Assembly (NCBI GenBank): GCA_963753615.1
Contig: CAVWCW010000008.1
Location: forward strand, 495,746-559,745
Length of the DNA: 64,000 nt
Direction of reading: 5' to 3'
DNA from: CAVWCW01 sp963753615
GTDB lineage: Bacteria; Pseudomonadota; Gammaproteobacteria; Chromatiales; Chromatiaceae
This document shows positions 53,901 to 63,952 of this stretch, piece by piece. The notes under the pieces are model-generated. The model searched no databases. It was not told the DNA's origin and was given only the letters and a program-made list of their open reading frames with translations. Within the stretch, counting starts at the first letter, position 1. Each line of letters starts with the position of its first letter. A program made the position numbers and the translations under genes.

Positions 53901-54816
53901 CGGCGGTCTCGCGGATCTCCCGCTCGCCGCTCAGGAACACCAGGATGTCGCCGCGCCCCGGGCCCGAAAGCTCGTCCACCGCGTCGACGATGGCTTGCTG
54001 CAGGGACTCGTCACGCTCGCCCGCGCCGGCCTCCGCCGGGGGCCGGTAACGCAACGCCACCGGGTAGGTGCGACCGGAGACCTCGATGATCGGCGCCCCG
54101 CCGAAGTGCTCGGCGAAGCGCTGGGGGTCGATGGTGGCCGAGGTGACGATCAGCTTGAGGTCCGGGCGCTTGGGCAGGAGCTGCTTCAGGTAGCCGAGCA
54201 GGAAGTCGATATTGAGGCTGCGCTCGTGGGCCTCGTCGATGATCAGGGTATCGTACTCATTGAGCCAGCGGTCCTGCTGGATCTCCGCCAGCAGCATACC
54301 GTCGGTCAGTAGTTTGATCTGGGTCTCCGGGCGCACTCGGTCATGGAAGCGGACCTTGTAGCCCACTGTCGTGCTCAGATCGCGCCCGAGTTCGGCCGAG
54401 ATGCGGCTGGCCAGGCTGCGGGCGGCAATGCGCCGGGGCTGGGTGTGGCCGATGCGCCCGAACACCCCGCGCCCGAGCCCGAGGCAGATCTTCGGCAGCT
54501 GGGTGGATTTGCCGGAGCCGGTTTCGCCGCAGAGCACGATCACCTGGTGCTCGGCGATGGCTTGCGCGATCTCCTCGTGGCGCTCGCTGACCGGCAGCTC
54601 GGGGGGGAATTCCGGCACCGGGGCCGAGTCGCGGCGGCGCGAGGCCAGGACCCGGGACTCCTCCAATGCCTGCCAAACCCGGCTCGGACCCTGATCGAAG
54701 GGCTCGCCCTGGTCACGCCGCCGCTTCAACCCGCGCACACGCTTGCCAAGCGGCAAGCGGTCCGCCAGCAGGCAGGCATCGAGATCGGCGCGGGTGGGGA
54801 AGTCGCTTCGGTTCAC
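50914..54816 (-). CDS. hrpA: ATP-dependent RNA helicase HrpA
   Basis: The 1300-residue protein has the same length as E. coli HrpA. It holds DEAH-box motifs: GETGSGKSTQLPK, DEAHERS, the SAT motif (IVTSATIDPQRF) and helicase C motif VLATNVAETSLTVPGI with QRKGRCGRVA. HA2, OB and the DUF3418 C-terminal domain follow. It unwinds RNA and rescues stalled ribosomes (known for E. coli). I chose the GTG at 54816, because the in-frame ATG at 54924 would run through the divergent promoter. The stretch 54817-54926 contains TACAAT on the minus strand as a possible -10. Confidence 0.93.
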   Translation of the reverse strand: MNRSDFPTRADLDACLLADRLPLGKRVRGLKRRRDQGEPFDQGPSRVWQALEESRVLASRRRDSAPVPEFPPELPVSERHEEIAQAIAEHQVIVLCGETGSGKSTQLPKICLGLGRGVFGRIGHTQPRRIAARSLASRISAELGRDLSTTVGYKVRFHDRVRPETQIKLLTDGMLLAEIQQDRWLNEYDTLIIDEAHERSLNIDFLLGYLKQLLPKRPDLKLIVTSATIDPQRFAEHFGGAPIIEVSGRTYPVALRYRPPAEAGAGERDESLQQAIVDAVDELSGPGRGDILVFLSGEREIRETAEHLRKHKLRLTEVLPLYARLSPAEQGRVFQSHGGRRIVLATNVAETSLTVPGIRYVIDAGYARISRYSHRSKIQRLPVEPISQASANQRKGRCGRVAAGICIRLYEEEDFEGRREFTEPEIQRTNLASVILQMKVLGFGEIEEFPFLDPPDGRLIRDGYRTLEELGALGADRRVTRIGRELARLPVDPRIGRMLWAAAHGHCLREVLIIAAALSVQDPRDRPMDKQQEADEAHALFKHEDSDFLAYLALWDYLEEKRPHLSRRKFQQLCRQHFLSWTRVQEWHDIHQQLRAQLHGLGFKDNQAAAGFEEIHRALLTGLLSNIGFRDKEKEYQGARGSRFLAFPGSGLYAKPPKWVMAAEIVETAKVYARTLARTQPEWVESAAGHLVQRSYSEPHWQPKRGQVGAYEKVSLFGLTLVARRRVNYSPINPVESREIFIRFALVEEDFDTRAPFFRHNRELVAQVRDLEAKTRRLDLLADEQSRYEFYDKRIPPEACNGPSFEKWLRHASRTQPKLLHMRLGDLLRQPSGELGQDFPDGFPLGGMQLPLEYAFDPGQKADGVTLVLPIELVNQVPEERCQWLVPGLLRERVIALMRGLPKALRKSFVPIPDYADRCLAALQPSDRPLTQALAEQLKQLTGVHVPEDAWEGIELPEHLRMRFRLVDANGRTLDAGRDLQALKRRHRGQAKASFAQLPASELERDGIRDWDFGRLPESVELQRGGLRLRGFPALVDEGDSVSIRVLDSRPSAEAAGHLGLRRLLMLRLAQDVRYLRRNLGGLQRMQLQYAKAPKPPEGLDAGAGAKLEDELVALILDLCFIQDQPELRDGEAFRARIEQRRGELMTIGAAVCALAAAIFDGYQRLRKALSGATQINWLVSLSDMRQQLDRLVFRGFLAVTPYAELRHYPRYLQALEKRLEKLAHAAARDQKQLAELTPLFGEWQRRDQQARRDRRHDPRLEELRWMFEELRVSLFAQELKTAYPISLKRLERRWKELGL

Positions 54817-54926
54817 GGCGGGGTCGGGCAAAAGCGCTATTGTACCGAAATGAAACCCTGCCGCTTGACTATCGCGGCGGCTGTTTTCAGTATGCAGGAA
54901 CGCCTTCTCCCCCGAACCGCCCAACC

Positions 54927-55892
54927 ATGCCGAAGCCGACCCTTCAGTTTCTGTTCGCCGCGTTGGCGCTCTGGCTGACGCCGCTTGGGGCCGATCCCGT
55001 GCCTACCGAGATCCGGCTGCCCCGGGAAGCAGCGCTTGGACTGTTCGAACTAGCCGAGCAGGTAAGCGTCGGGGACGAAACCCAACAGCGCGATTTCGCC
55101 TGGCTTGCCCTGTCCGAACTGCTGGCCGCTTACGAGAGCGAAGCTGTGACCTCGCGCCAGGCCAGGGCGAGCGACCGCAAGGCCAGACGGAAGTTGAGCC
55201 GTTGGCGCTCGGCCACCTGGGCCTTTTCCGACCAGCTGCGCCGACGGCTGGACGCATTGGACATGGGAGCCGAGGTGCAAGTCTACGCTCGGCGTCCCAA
55301 TCCGGTGATGATCGCGGTAGACGGCCAACCGACGGTGATCAGCGGCCCCCAGGCGAGCGACGACCGCCGGCTGGAACAGCAGATCGTGGTCAACTATTGT
55401 TGGCTGCATGCCTGCAAAGCCGACCCGACGACGAAGCCGCCCCGAAGCGGCATCGCCAAGCCCGAGGAGCCGCGCGGCCACTGGGAGTACCGCCAGAACC
55501 AGCGCCCGCAATACAGCACCGGTGCCGGCCTGGTGTTCGAATTCGACCGGCTCGACGGCGCCCAGGCAGCCGGCGCCGCTGCCGAGCGGCTGGCCATTGA
55601 ACTGCGGGAACTCGCTGCACAGCTGCGTGGGGTGCGCAGCCTAGGCACCTTGGTGGACTGGGACAACCTGCAACTGCTGCCCCGCGACGCCCCGGACCAG
55701 CATTGGGTCCTGCTCAACCCGAACGGTGACTATCTGCGGGCCAGCCTGCCCCGGCTCTACCGCAATCAGGAGTTGCTGCGCGAGGCAGGCCCTTGGTTGT
55801 CAGCCCAGGCCGAGGGCGAGCAGGCGGTCCTGAAAATTCGCGAAGCGGAGCGTTTCACCCAACAAATCCGATCGGGCGCCGATCTTCCCTAA
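54927..55892 (+). CDS. Secreted hypothetical protein
   Basis: The 321-residue protein has a signal peptide (LQFLFAALALWLTPLGA) and a soluble mature part. Segments include RWRSATWAFSDQLRRRLDAL, VVNYCWLHACKADPTTK and a C-terminal SLGTLVDWDNLQLLPRDA plus WLSAQAEGEQAVLKIREAER. No family recognised. Its last 90 or so codons and the following 150 bases are duplicated at 60130-60490. It is divergent from hrpA. Confidence 0.75.
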   Translation: MPKPTLQFLFAALALWLTPLGADPVPTEIRLPREAALGLFELAEQVSVGDETQQRDFAWLALSELLAAYESEAVTSRQARASDRKARRKLSRWRSATWAFSDQLRRRLDALDMGAEVQVYARRPNPVMIAVDGQPTVISGPQASDDRRLEQQIVVNYCWLHACKADPTTKPPRSGIAKPEEPRGHWEYRQNQRPQYSTGAGLVFEFDRLDGAQAAGAAAERLAIELRELAAQLRGVRSLGTLVDWDNLQLLPRDAPDQHWVLLNPNGDYLRASLPRLYRNQELLREAGPWLSAQAEGEQAVLKIREAERFTQQIRSGADLP

Positions 55893-56612
55893 CTGAAACC
55901 GGCAACTGCCGTGTGTGCCCGTCGATGCCGGCACGGAACTCGGGATGGGCCAACCGAGTTCACGACCAGGTTGGCCTGAGCAGCAACCCCCCGGCTTCGT
56001 AGCCGGGGTGAAAAGAATCATTCCCTGGCGTCCCTGCCCGAATGTCCTTGCTTACGCAAACGACGGTTAAGAGGATGAATCATTATCTCACGCCAGTTCC
56101 ACGCTCGGATCTTTGGCTGGGACAAAATCAGCGCTTCCCCAATGCAAACATAGCCGATTTTTTCGGAAAAAAGATATCGATCATCGCGCAGCGCCATCAA
56201 AGAAAATTTTTCGGGGTGAATCGGAATCCTTATTGTTTAGGTTTCGGCCTCGATATAACCCTTTTGAGCTACATACGGATCGCGGAAAAACAACTACCAT
56301 ATAAAATGCAAGGTTTGGTTTTCCAAGCATGGATCGGATAGGGATATCCACCCGCTTTATTGGCGCGGGTTCTTCTGGTTATATATTCGTAACTGGTTGA
56401 AAAAAAGGATACTTAAGATCGTGGCGGAAGAAGCCTTGGACGGCTTTTTTCGGCGTCTTTCCTCAAGTGTTAAGCCGGCGCAAGGCAGCGGTAATCCAGC
56501 TTACTCACCGGTGCTATTTCCGGCACAGCAAATTTTGTAGGGGGTAAAAATTATAGCCGTCACTAGGCGCTGTTCCTAAGCGCGCGATAAATTCGGTTCA
56601 AGTGAGGTTGCT
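55893..56612. other. 720-base intergenic region, mostly A/T-rich
   Basis: The first 150 bases match 60340-60490 and hold a GCCGGGG-type hairpin (CCCCGGCTTCGTAGCCGGGG near 55989-56008). Beyond 56050 the sequence is low in GC. An open frame at 56042-56341 is weak and not called. At 56430-56463 GCCTTGGACGGCTTTTTTCG resembles the end of the family 1 repeat. Confidence 0.5.
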
Positions 56613-59600
56613 ATGCATAAACATACGAGAGTGCGATTTTCCATCTTCGCAGCGGCGCTGGTATCGGCCAGCAGCGCCGTCGCGGGCCAGGCTGGGCAGG
56701 AAGCCTTGGAAGCAGAGATGCTCCAAAAGCCTACCTTGGTGTCCGTCGAGGTCCCGGCGTTGGATCCGAGACTCGCGTCAAAGTCGGCGGCGATGTCGCC
56801 GGACGAACTCGTCCGAGTTCTAATCTTCTTGAGACCTTCACCACCCCCGGCCGAGGCGCAGGGGTCGACTTTGTCCGCATTGCGGGCGGATGTTTCGGAA
56901 GTCAAGGGGCAGATCGACGACCTGCTGCAACAGGTAGGCGCATACCGCGACTGGCAGGACGAAAGCGCGCCCGACTCGGCGCAATACGAAGCCTATTTCC
57001 AGGCCATGACCCAGGGAGACAAGGAGACGCTTCGTCAATTGAACCAGCGCCATGAGGAACTCTCTCTGCTCGTGCAGCAAGAACAGTCGGCGCGATTGGC
57101 CAAGGCGGTGAGCGGCGTGCAGGATCGTGTGCAGGGGGCCTTGGAAGCACTGGGCGCGGTGCTGGACTTCACAACCATCGCCGGCAACGTCATCGTCGCG
57201 CAGGTGCCGGCGGGCACAGTGCAGGAGATCGCCGCCATGGACGATGTCGCGCGCGTGGCCGAAGACCGATTGGCGCATGGGCATCTCAACATTGCCGACG
57301 ATGCGACTTTGGTAACCAGCACCCTGTCCGGTGGCGGGCTTTGGAACAACGGCTATGACGGGGGTCTCTACGATCCCGCGGTAGTCGACAGCGGCACCGA
57401 CCTCAACCACCCGTTCCTCGATGCGAGCGCGGGCCGCGAAAATCACTATTCCTGGTACTTGACAGGGGGGATTTCCGATCCTACCTACAATGACGTTACT
57501 GCAGGCACCCAGGAGCAGTGGATCGACGATTTGCAGGGCCACGGCAGCCACGTCATGGGCATAGTCGCCAGCGAGGGGTCCACCACCTATCCGACCGTCA
57601 AGGGCATGTCGTTCGGCGTCGACAAGACAGTACACCTGAAGGCCGGGTGGTTGAACACGAGCGGCAGGGCGTCCATGCACTGGTCGGACAAGATGTGGCT
57701 GGTGGACCGCGCGCTCAACCACACGGACGAACTGCGGCCAACCTACCTGACTGACGAGTTCGCGGACGACGTGGATGGCTTCAACCTGAGCTACGGCGGC
57801 GCGACCACTGCCGACGACCCGGCAGGAGGTCAGTTCTGGGATGCGGTGATCGACGACTATAGCGACATGGTCGTTACGATTTCCGCGGGCAACAGCGGTC
57901 CCCTCAACACCGACTTCAGCGATCCGGCGACCTCCTACAACGCGATCGCGGTCGCCAATGTGGACGACAAGAACACCGCCGCGCGCACCGACGATACGAT
58001 CAGGGCTTCGAGCACACGAGGCCCCACGGCATCGGGACGCAAAAAGCCGGACATCGCGGCCCCCGGGACCTTGATCGCATCGGCTGCCCACAATTGGGAA
58101 ACCGCGACGGACTGGGTCGCCAAGACGGGCACCAGCATGGCGGCCCCCATGGTCCTTGGCGTGGCGATGGACCTCATGGACGCCGGCGTGATAGACGAGA
58201 AGGGGATCAAGGCCCTGTTGCTCAATACGGCGCAGAAGAACGAGCCCGGGATCAATTTCGAAAGCGATCTCGACGGCTGGAGCACCGCCTACGGTTGGGG
58301 CTACATGAATGCCTGGGCGGCCTACTACCACCGCAGCGACCTACACTACGGCAGCGTTACCCCGAGCGGTACGGCGACCGACTACCAACTGTGGAAAGGC
58401 GTGATGCGAGACGAAGGCGCCGCTGGCGAAGGCCGGGATCGGGCCACCATGGTGTGGAACCGGCATGCAGTCTACGTGGATCACGCCTATCCGAGCACGA
58501 CCTATGGACTGAATGATCTGGACCTCAGGCTCTATAACGAAAGCAATAATCTCGTCATCGATACCGACGCCCCGGTCTTGGACAACGTGCAACAGGTGCG
58601 GGTGGCTTCGGGCGCAGGGGCAACCGACGTGGTGGTGAAAGTGTATGCTTATGACGGCAGTTTCACCGGCGTGTCTTCCGAACCCTATGCCTTAGCCACC
58701 GAGGAGGGGTTCGTACTCGCCGACCCGCCGGCTTTTACTCTAAGCTTCGCCAGTATGCCCAATGTGGCGCCCGGCGCGCAGTTCACCGTCAATGTCGATG
58801 TGGACAATACCGGAACCGTTGCCTCGCACAACAATGCGGTCGACCTGACGTTGCCTGCGGGATTCAGCATCGTTTCCGGTACGGACCCGCAAAACATCGG
58901 CGCTATCGCCGGCGCCGGCACGGGCACCGCGACCTGGACCGTACAGGCATCTACGGTGCTTGGCGGCCACCTGCTGTCGGCTACGACAAGTAGTTTCTCG
59001 TACGGGGAAAGCTATGCAGGGGGGCCGGCCAGGAGTCCGGTTACTGTCGCCTTGCCGACCGTGAGCGCCGACAAGGTGGGCGTTCACCGTAGCAGCAATT
59101 TCTTCCTCGACCTCAACGGCAACAATCTCTGGGATGCCGGGATAGACGGGGTGTTCAACTTCGGCGCCCCTACGGATCTGCCGGTCACCGGAGACTGGAA
59201 TGGCGATGGCGTCGATGATGTCGGCGTCCGGCGCAACAACCTCTTCTTCCTAGACCTCAACGGCAACCGGGTCTGGGAACCCGGAGTCGACGGCGTGTTT
59301 GCCTTCGGCGCCGCTGCGGATCTGCCGGTCACCGGAGACTGGAATGGCGATGGCGTCGATGATATCGGCATCCGTCGCAACAACCTCTTCTACATCGACC
59401 TCAACGGCAACCGGGTCTGGGAACCCGGAGTCGACGGGGTGTTTGCCTTCGGTGCCGCTGCGGATCTGCCGGTCATCGGAGACTGGAATGGCGATGGCGT
59501 CGATGATTTCGGCATCCGGCGCAACAACCTCTTCTTCCTCGACCTCAACGGCAACCGGGTCTGGGAACCCGGAGTCGACGGGATATTTGCTTTCGGTAGC

Positions 59601-59778
59601 AGTACGGATCTCCCGATCATCGGCGACTGGAATGCCGATGGTATCGATGATTTCGGCATCCGGCAGGAACCACCTCTTCTTCCTCGACCTAAACGGCAAC
59701 AAGGTCTGGGAGGCCGCGGTTGACGGGATATTCCCCTTCGGCGTGAGCAGCGATACGCCGCTAGCGGGGAAATGGTGA
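56613..59778 (+). CDS. Secreted subtilase (S8) with FG-GAP-like C-terminal repeats, one apparent frameshift
   Basis: The protein (1054 residues after correcting one extra base near 59666) has a signal peptide (FSIFAAALVSASSAVAG) and a helical prodomain. The S8 catalytic triad is Asp in AVVDSGTDLNHPF, His in QGHGSHVMGIVAS and Ser in KTGTSMAAPMVLG. A CARDF-like beta domain follows. The end is about five repeats of roughly 48 residues (NNLFFLDLNGNRVWEPG, FGAAADLPVTGDWNGDGVDD), of the type known in secreted hydrolases. It should degrade extracellular protein. A strong terminator follows. Confidence 0.88.
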
Positions 59779-59847
59779 CAGACAAGGGATATTCAGAACG
59801 CTAGCGTCTGAGATGCGCGCAGGGATGCTTCGATAGAGTGATTGAAT

Positions 59848-59880
59848 CCCCCTGGCGGTTTCGCCAGGGGGATTTTTTTC
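59848..59880 (+). terminator. Rho-independent terminator of the S8 gene
   Basis: CCCCCTGGCGG-TTT-CGCCAGGGGG followed by ATTTTTTT, about 70 bases after the S8 stop. Confidence 0.9.
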
Positions 59881-60129
59881 TGCTGCGGCTTCCTCTCGTG
59901 GCCTTGGACTGCCATCGCTGACCGGTTTCGTTCCAGGAAACGGTTCGGCTGGCCGGTTTCAGCGTACCACCGACTATGGAGCGAGCGGCAAGCGACGACA
60001 GCTTCCAAGGCTTCTCGATCATCCAGACCGAATACGGGCACCAGGACAGCCGTTGCGTGCAGCAGGGCGTTTCCGTTACGGATCAGCTTGCCCCCGTCCG
60101 GCAAACCGATCCCGGTAAAGCTAACGAAC

Positions 60130-60490
60130 TCGATAACCGTTGGTTTCAAGGCGGACTCGCCGCGCACCTGCGCGCGGCGCGCAGCTTGGGTACCGCGATG
60201 GACTGGGACAACCGCCACCTGCTGCCTCGCGGCGCCCCCTTGGTTGTCTGCCCAGGGCGAGGGGAAACAGGCAGTTCTGTGGATTCGCGCAGCGCAGCGT
60301 TTCATCCACCCGATGGGGTCGGGGGTCGATCGTATCTGCTGAAACAGGCACCTTCCGAATCTGCCCGTAGCTGGCGGCATGGAATCCGGCATGGGCCAAG
60401 CCATGTCGCGACCCGGTTTGGGCGGGCAGAAAAAACCCCGGCTTTGCAGCCGGGGTGAAATGAATCGTTTCCGGGCGTCCCTGCCCGAAT
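60130..60490 (+). pseudogene. Duplicated 3' end of the 54927 gene
   Basis: Three short frames match the C-terminus of the secreted protein at 54927-55892: LAAHLRAARSLGTAMDWDN (original LAAQLRGVRSLGTLVDWDN), PRGAP, and WLSAQGEGKQAVLWIRAAQR (original WLSAQAEGEQAVLKIREAER). The middle part is deleted and frames change, so it is not functional. The following non-coding 150 bases also match. The duplication brackets the S8 gene. Confidence 0.7.
60430..60455 (-). terminator. Terminator for the minus-strand S8 gene
   Basis: On the minus strand CCCCGGCTGCAAAGCCGGGG is followed by TTTTTT, about 65 bases downstream of the stop at 60522. Confidence 0.65.
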
Positions 60491-60521
60491 CTCGGACCCT
60501 CCGGCCCTTAACCTTTCTCGG

Positions 60522-63087
60522 TCACCATTTTCCCGTCACCGGCGTATCGCTGCTCAGTCCGAAGGCAAATACCGTGTCAACGCCGGCATCCCAGATCCGG
60601 TTGCCGTTTAGGTCGAGGTAGAAGAGGTTTTGCGGCGCCGACACCGATATCATCGTCGCCATCGCCATCCCAGTCTCCGATGGCCGGCAGGTCCGTAGGG
60701 GCACCGAAGGCGAACACGCCGTCGATCCCGGATCCCAGAGCAAGTCGCCGTTGAGGTCGAGGAAGAAGAGGTTGTTGCGACGCACACCGAAATCGTCGAA
60801 ACCATCGCCATTCCAGTCGCCGATGACCGGCAGATCCGTAGGCGCACCGAAGGCAAACACGCCGTCGACCCGGCATCCCAGACCCGGTTGCCGTTAAGGT
60901 CGATGAAGAAGGGTTGTTGCGACGCACACCGAAATCATCGACACCATCGCCGTTCCAGTCGCCGATGACCGGCACATCCGAAGCGCGCACCAAAGCATAA
61001 CACGCCGTCGAGTGCGGGTGTCCCAGGCCCGGCTGCCGTTGAGGTCGATGAAGAACGCGTTGTTGCGCCGGACCCTATATCATCGACGCCATCGCCATTC
61101 CAGTCTCCGGTGATCGGGACGTCCGATAGCCGCGCCGAAGCTAAACACGCCGTCTGCCCCGGCCGATCCCACGCATTGTTGCCGTTGAGGTCGAGGAAAA
61201 ACGAGGTTGTTGCGGCGAACACCCACCTTGTCGGCGGTCCTGCGGCGCCGTACATACCGTGGCCGCTGCCATATCGGCGTCGAGAAGTCCATAACCGCTG
61301 TCGAAGTCGCCCCCGGGAGTCCCCATGTCGATGGCAGTGCTGGTAAACGCATTGCGGATCTGGCTCGGGCGTCAGGCCCGGGGCGCACTCCAGCAGCAGG
61401 GCGGCCGCGCCAGCCGCATGGGGCGCCGCTGCCGAGGTTCCGAAGAAGTTCGGCCAGCCGTCAGGTTCGGCATCGGATCCGAAGAAGGTGTTGTTGCCGC
61501 CGTCCGGAGCCGTGATGTCGGGCTTGTTTCGAATGCTCGGGACCGGCAACCGGGTGCCTGCCGTGTCGAACAGGATCGGTGTGCCGCCGGCAGACGAAAA
61601 AGTCTCAAGCAGCGGCGGATTCACGCCGAATGGCGGCGTTTGCCAGTATGCCGCCGCTCCGGTACCGATCGCACCCAGCGCATTCGGATGACCGAAACTG
61701 GTGCTGCTTTGAGTGTGATACTCGTTGGCGGGACCTCCGCTCCAATTGATGTACTTGATCAAGCCCGGGTTAGCACCGGAGAATTTGTGGATTACGACAT
61801 TGAAGAGCGTCCCTGGCCCGGGGTTTTGAAAGCTGAAGAACTCCAGCGCATCGCCGCCGACATTGGACTCGCGGAGCCCTCGTAAGTATGGTTGTACAGG
61901 TTGCATCCGCGATATAGATGTCTATATCGTTGCTTGCCCCGGGGGCGCCGCTCACCGAAAAGAACGGCTCGTCCCATTGGAAGAGGAAGGTTGCGGATCC
62001 TCCTGCGGGGACGCTGAAGGATTGGCAGATGTCCTCGCCGGGGCCGGGGTCAAAGTCGTGTAAACCCGTAGACCCCGAAGTAGGTACCGGCCGCAAGTCG
62101 AAAAGGACTTTCGTAACTGTTGCGGGCGGAGTTGCCCGCCGACGAAAAATAAGGGACACCGCTCGCCGCGACAAAATCGGCCGCCTGAGCAACGCTACCG
62201 TCCTGGAAGAACGGCTGGTCCGCATAGCCGATGTCATCCACAATGACATCGGCGGCGACCCCGGGCATGGGCGTGCAACCGGCTGACGATCCCGGCGGAC
62301 ACCCGGCCAATTCCTCGATGCCCAGTGCGAAATCGGCCGAACCGTTAAAGGCGGTATGGAACGCGAGTGCGGATCCGGGCGCCACGTCGTAGACGATTTG
62401 CGCCATGGCCCGCCCCTCGTCAGAACCACCGGACGCCAGATCGCTGAGCACGGCTACACCTGCAGGCAGGTCGCCCGTGCCGACGTCCGCCGCGGCGCCG
62501 GACAGATTGTCGTAGCTGTCGGAGATAACTCCGACGGTTATTCCCGATCCGTCTATCCCGTTATTGGTGCGTGCCACATCCGAGTACTGCGCAAGGTCCC
62601 CTTGACTGGTCACCGCCCCGGCGCGGGTTTGCATCAAGGCGGGGCGAACCAGCCGAAGCGAGGTCACGGCTTCGAGCTGTGGTATGTTGCTGATCGGAAA
62701 CCGGCCGGACAGGGTGTGACCGTATACGGCCGCGTTCTGCAAACCGAGGTCGACCAATTCGCCACGCAGCGCCTCGGCGTCTTCTGCCGCCGCATGGATC
62801 ACCACGAACCCGTCTTGCACTTGCGCCATCGGCACTTTCGAGGCGAATTCGACCCCTCGCGTGGGCGCGCCGCTCGCCAGATACGTCTGGTACTCCTGGT
62901 AGATTTCGTCCAGAAGCGGCATAACTTTCTGGCTTTGCGGCGATTTGCTCGTGGACAGGGTCGCGGTTGGAAAGGCACCACCGGAGCCTGCCGCAAAGGC
63001 GTTGCCGGGGCCGAACACCAGCAATGCCTGGCAACAGGCGACACCCACCGCAAGGGTTAATTGGCTCTTTCGCATACGTTTTTTCAT
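60522..63087 (-). pseudogene. Second secreted subtilase (S8) with the same C-terminal repeats, many frameshifts
   Basis: It starts with MKKRMRKSQ after GAGGG and a signal peptide (LTLAVGVACCQALLVFGPGN). The S8 parts lie in order: Asp in ITVGVISDSYDN, a DEGRAMAQIVYDVAPG segment where the usual His position is different, and Ser in FGTSAAAPHAAG. The end repeats match those of the gene at 56613 and finish DAGVDTVFAFGLSSDTPVTGKW-like (stop 60522). Frame changes occur near 62063, 61883, 61365 and several times between 61300 and 60530. Either a decayed copy or error-laden sequence. It faces the intact paralog. Confidence 0.8.
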
Positions 63088-63620
63088 CTATTCCGCCCTC
63101 AAAAAAATTGGCATCGAATCCCGCTGCCCGGTTTCCGGAGAACAATCCGGAGCAAAATACTCGAACAGCAGCTGCCATCAATTGGCTCAATTGTTTTGCG
63201 CCCAAGGCAGCCTTCCCACTCTGGGCGGCCACCGCTAGGGCCCGAACCGAACTTGCTCTCGCAGCCGGCGCAAGCGCAAGTTCGGGGCACTGACAAAAAC
63301 CCCGACGCATGAAAGGCCGGGTGGTTCTTCCCCTCTCACTGCTTTTTCTAAGGGGACTTCTACACCAAATGACGTCGGCGAGGCAATGCCTTGACTCTTG
63401 CTCACCTTCAAAAGTAGTACATTTCGGCGCCAACGGCGAGAAAACACATCGTTCGGCCTGCAGCAAGCGGTAACGTCCATGTATCGGCCAGGGTTTAGTA
63501 CTTAAGCGGTCGCGAAGTCCTGCTGGAAAGACTGGTGATCCGTTGCCTAGGCTCGGTCAGACCGTTGACTTGGAAGGGTTCCATGGCGCGTTGGAGAAGG
63601 TCCGGTCCCCTCCCCTAACA
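63088..63620. other. 533-base intergenic stretch
   Basis: It should contain the promoter of the minus-strand S8 gene. I see no gene, terminator or conserved site; open frames here are shadows. Confidence 0.4.
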
Positions 63621-63736
63621 CGCGATCGAAATCGCTCCCGGCGATTTCGTCGAACCCAGGCTTCTCATCACATCCTCCCCCGTCAACCAGCAATGAAAAA
63701 GGCCCCTGACGGGGCCCTTTTCATTGCTGGCGGAGA
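63621..63736. repeat. Terminator/tRNA-end block, copy 1
   Basis: A 116-base block (CGCGATCGAAATCGCTCCCG ... TTGCTGGCGGAGA) matches 63837-63952 with only a few differences. Its last 9 bases equal the 3' end of the tRNA-Ser (TGGCGGAGA), after which the copies diverge. Confidence 0.85.
63696..63721. terminator. Bidirectional hairpin terminator in block copy 1
   Basis: AAAAA-GGCCCC-TGAC-GGGGCC-CTTTT can terminate on both strands. Confidence 0.75.
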
Positions 63737-63836
63737 CGACTGCAGGGAAGCAGGAGGTAGAGCAATGCAGGAGCAATTGCCGAGGGTGGGATTACTCGGG
63801 TTGTCCCTGCCCTCGCCCCTGCGGGGTCGCGCTGCG

Positions 63837-63952
63837 CGCGATCGAAATCGCTCCCGGCGATTTCGTCTAACCCAGGCTTGCCATCACATCCTCCCCCGTC
63901 AACCAGCAACGAAAAAGGCCCCTCACGGGGCCCCTTTCATTGCTGGCGGAGA
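63837..63952. repeat. Terminator/tRNA-end block, copy 2
   Basis: The second copy of the 116-base block, joined to the actual tRNA-Ser gene. It begins right after a GC-rich stretch (GCGGGGTCGCGCTGCG). Confidence 0.85.
63912..63934 (-). terminator. Terminator downstream of tRNA-Ser
   Basis: On the minus strand GGCCCC-GTGA-GGGGCC is followed by TTTTTC, 10 bases after the tRNA 3' end. Confidence 0.85.

Noticed and set aside
52969..54312. 447-residue plus-strand open frame inside hrpA
   Set aside because: An antisense shadow of a high-GC helicase gene; the residue pattern is Ala/Gly/Val/His-rich without domains.
56042..56341. 99-residue open frame in the A/T-rich region
   Set aside because: No SD, no homology recognised, and it begins inside the duplicated non-coding segment.
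62561..63466. 301-residue minus-strand frame overlapping the second S8 gene
   Set aside because: It lies out of frame with the S8 signal peptide and prodomain, which are clearly coding.
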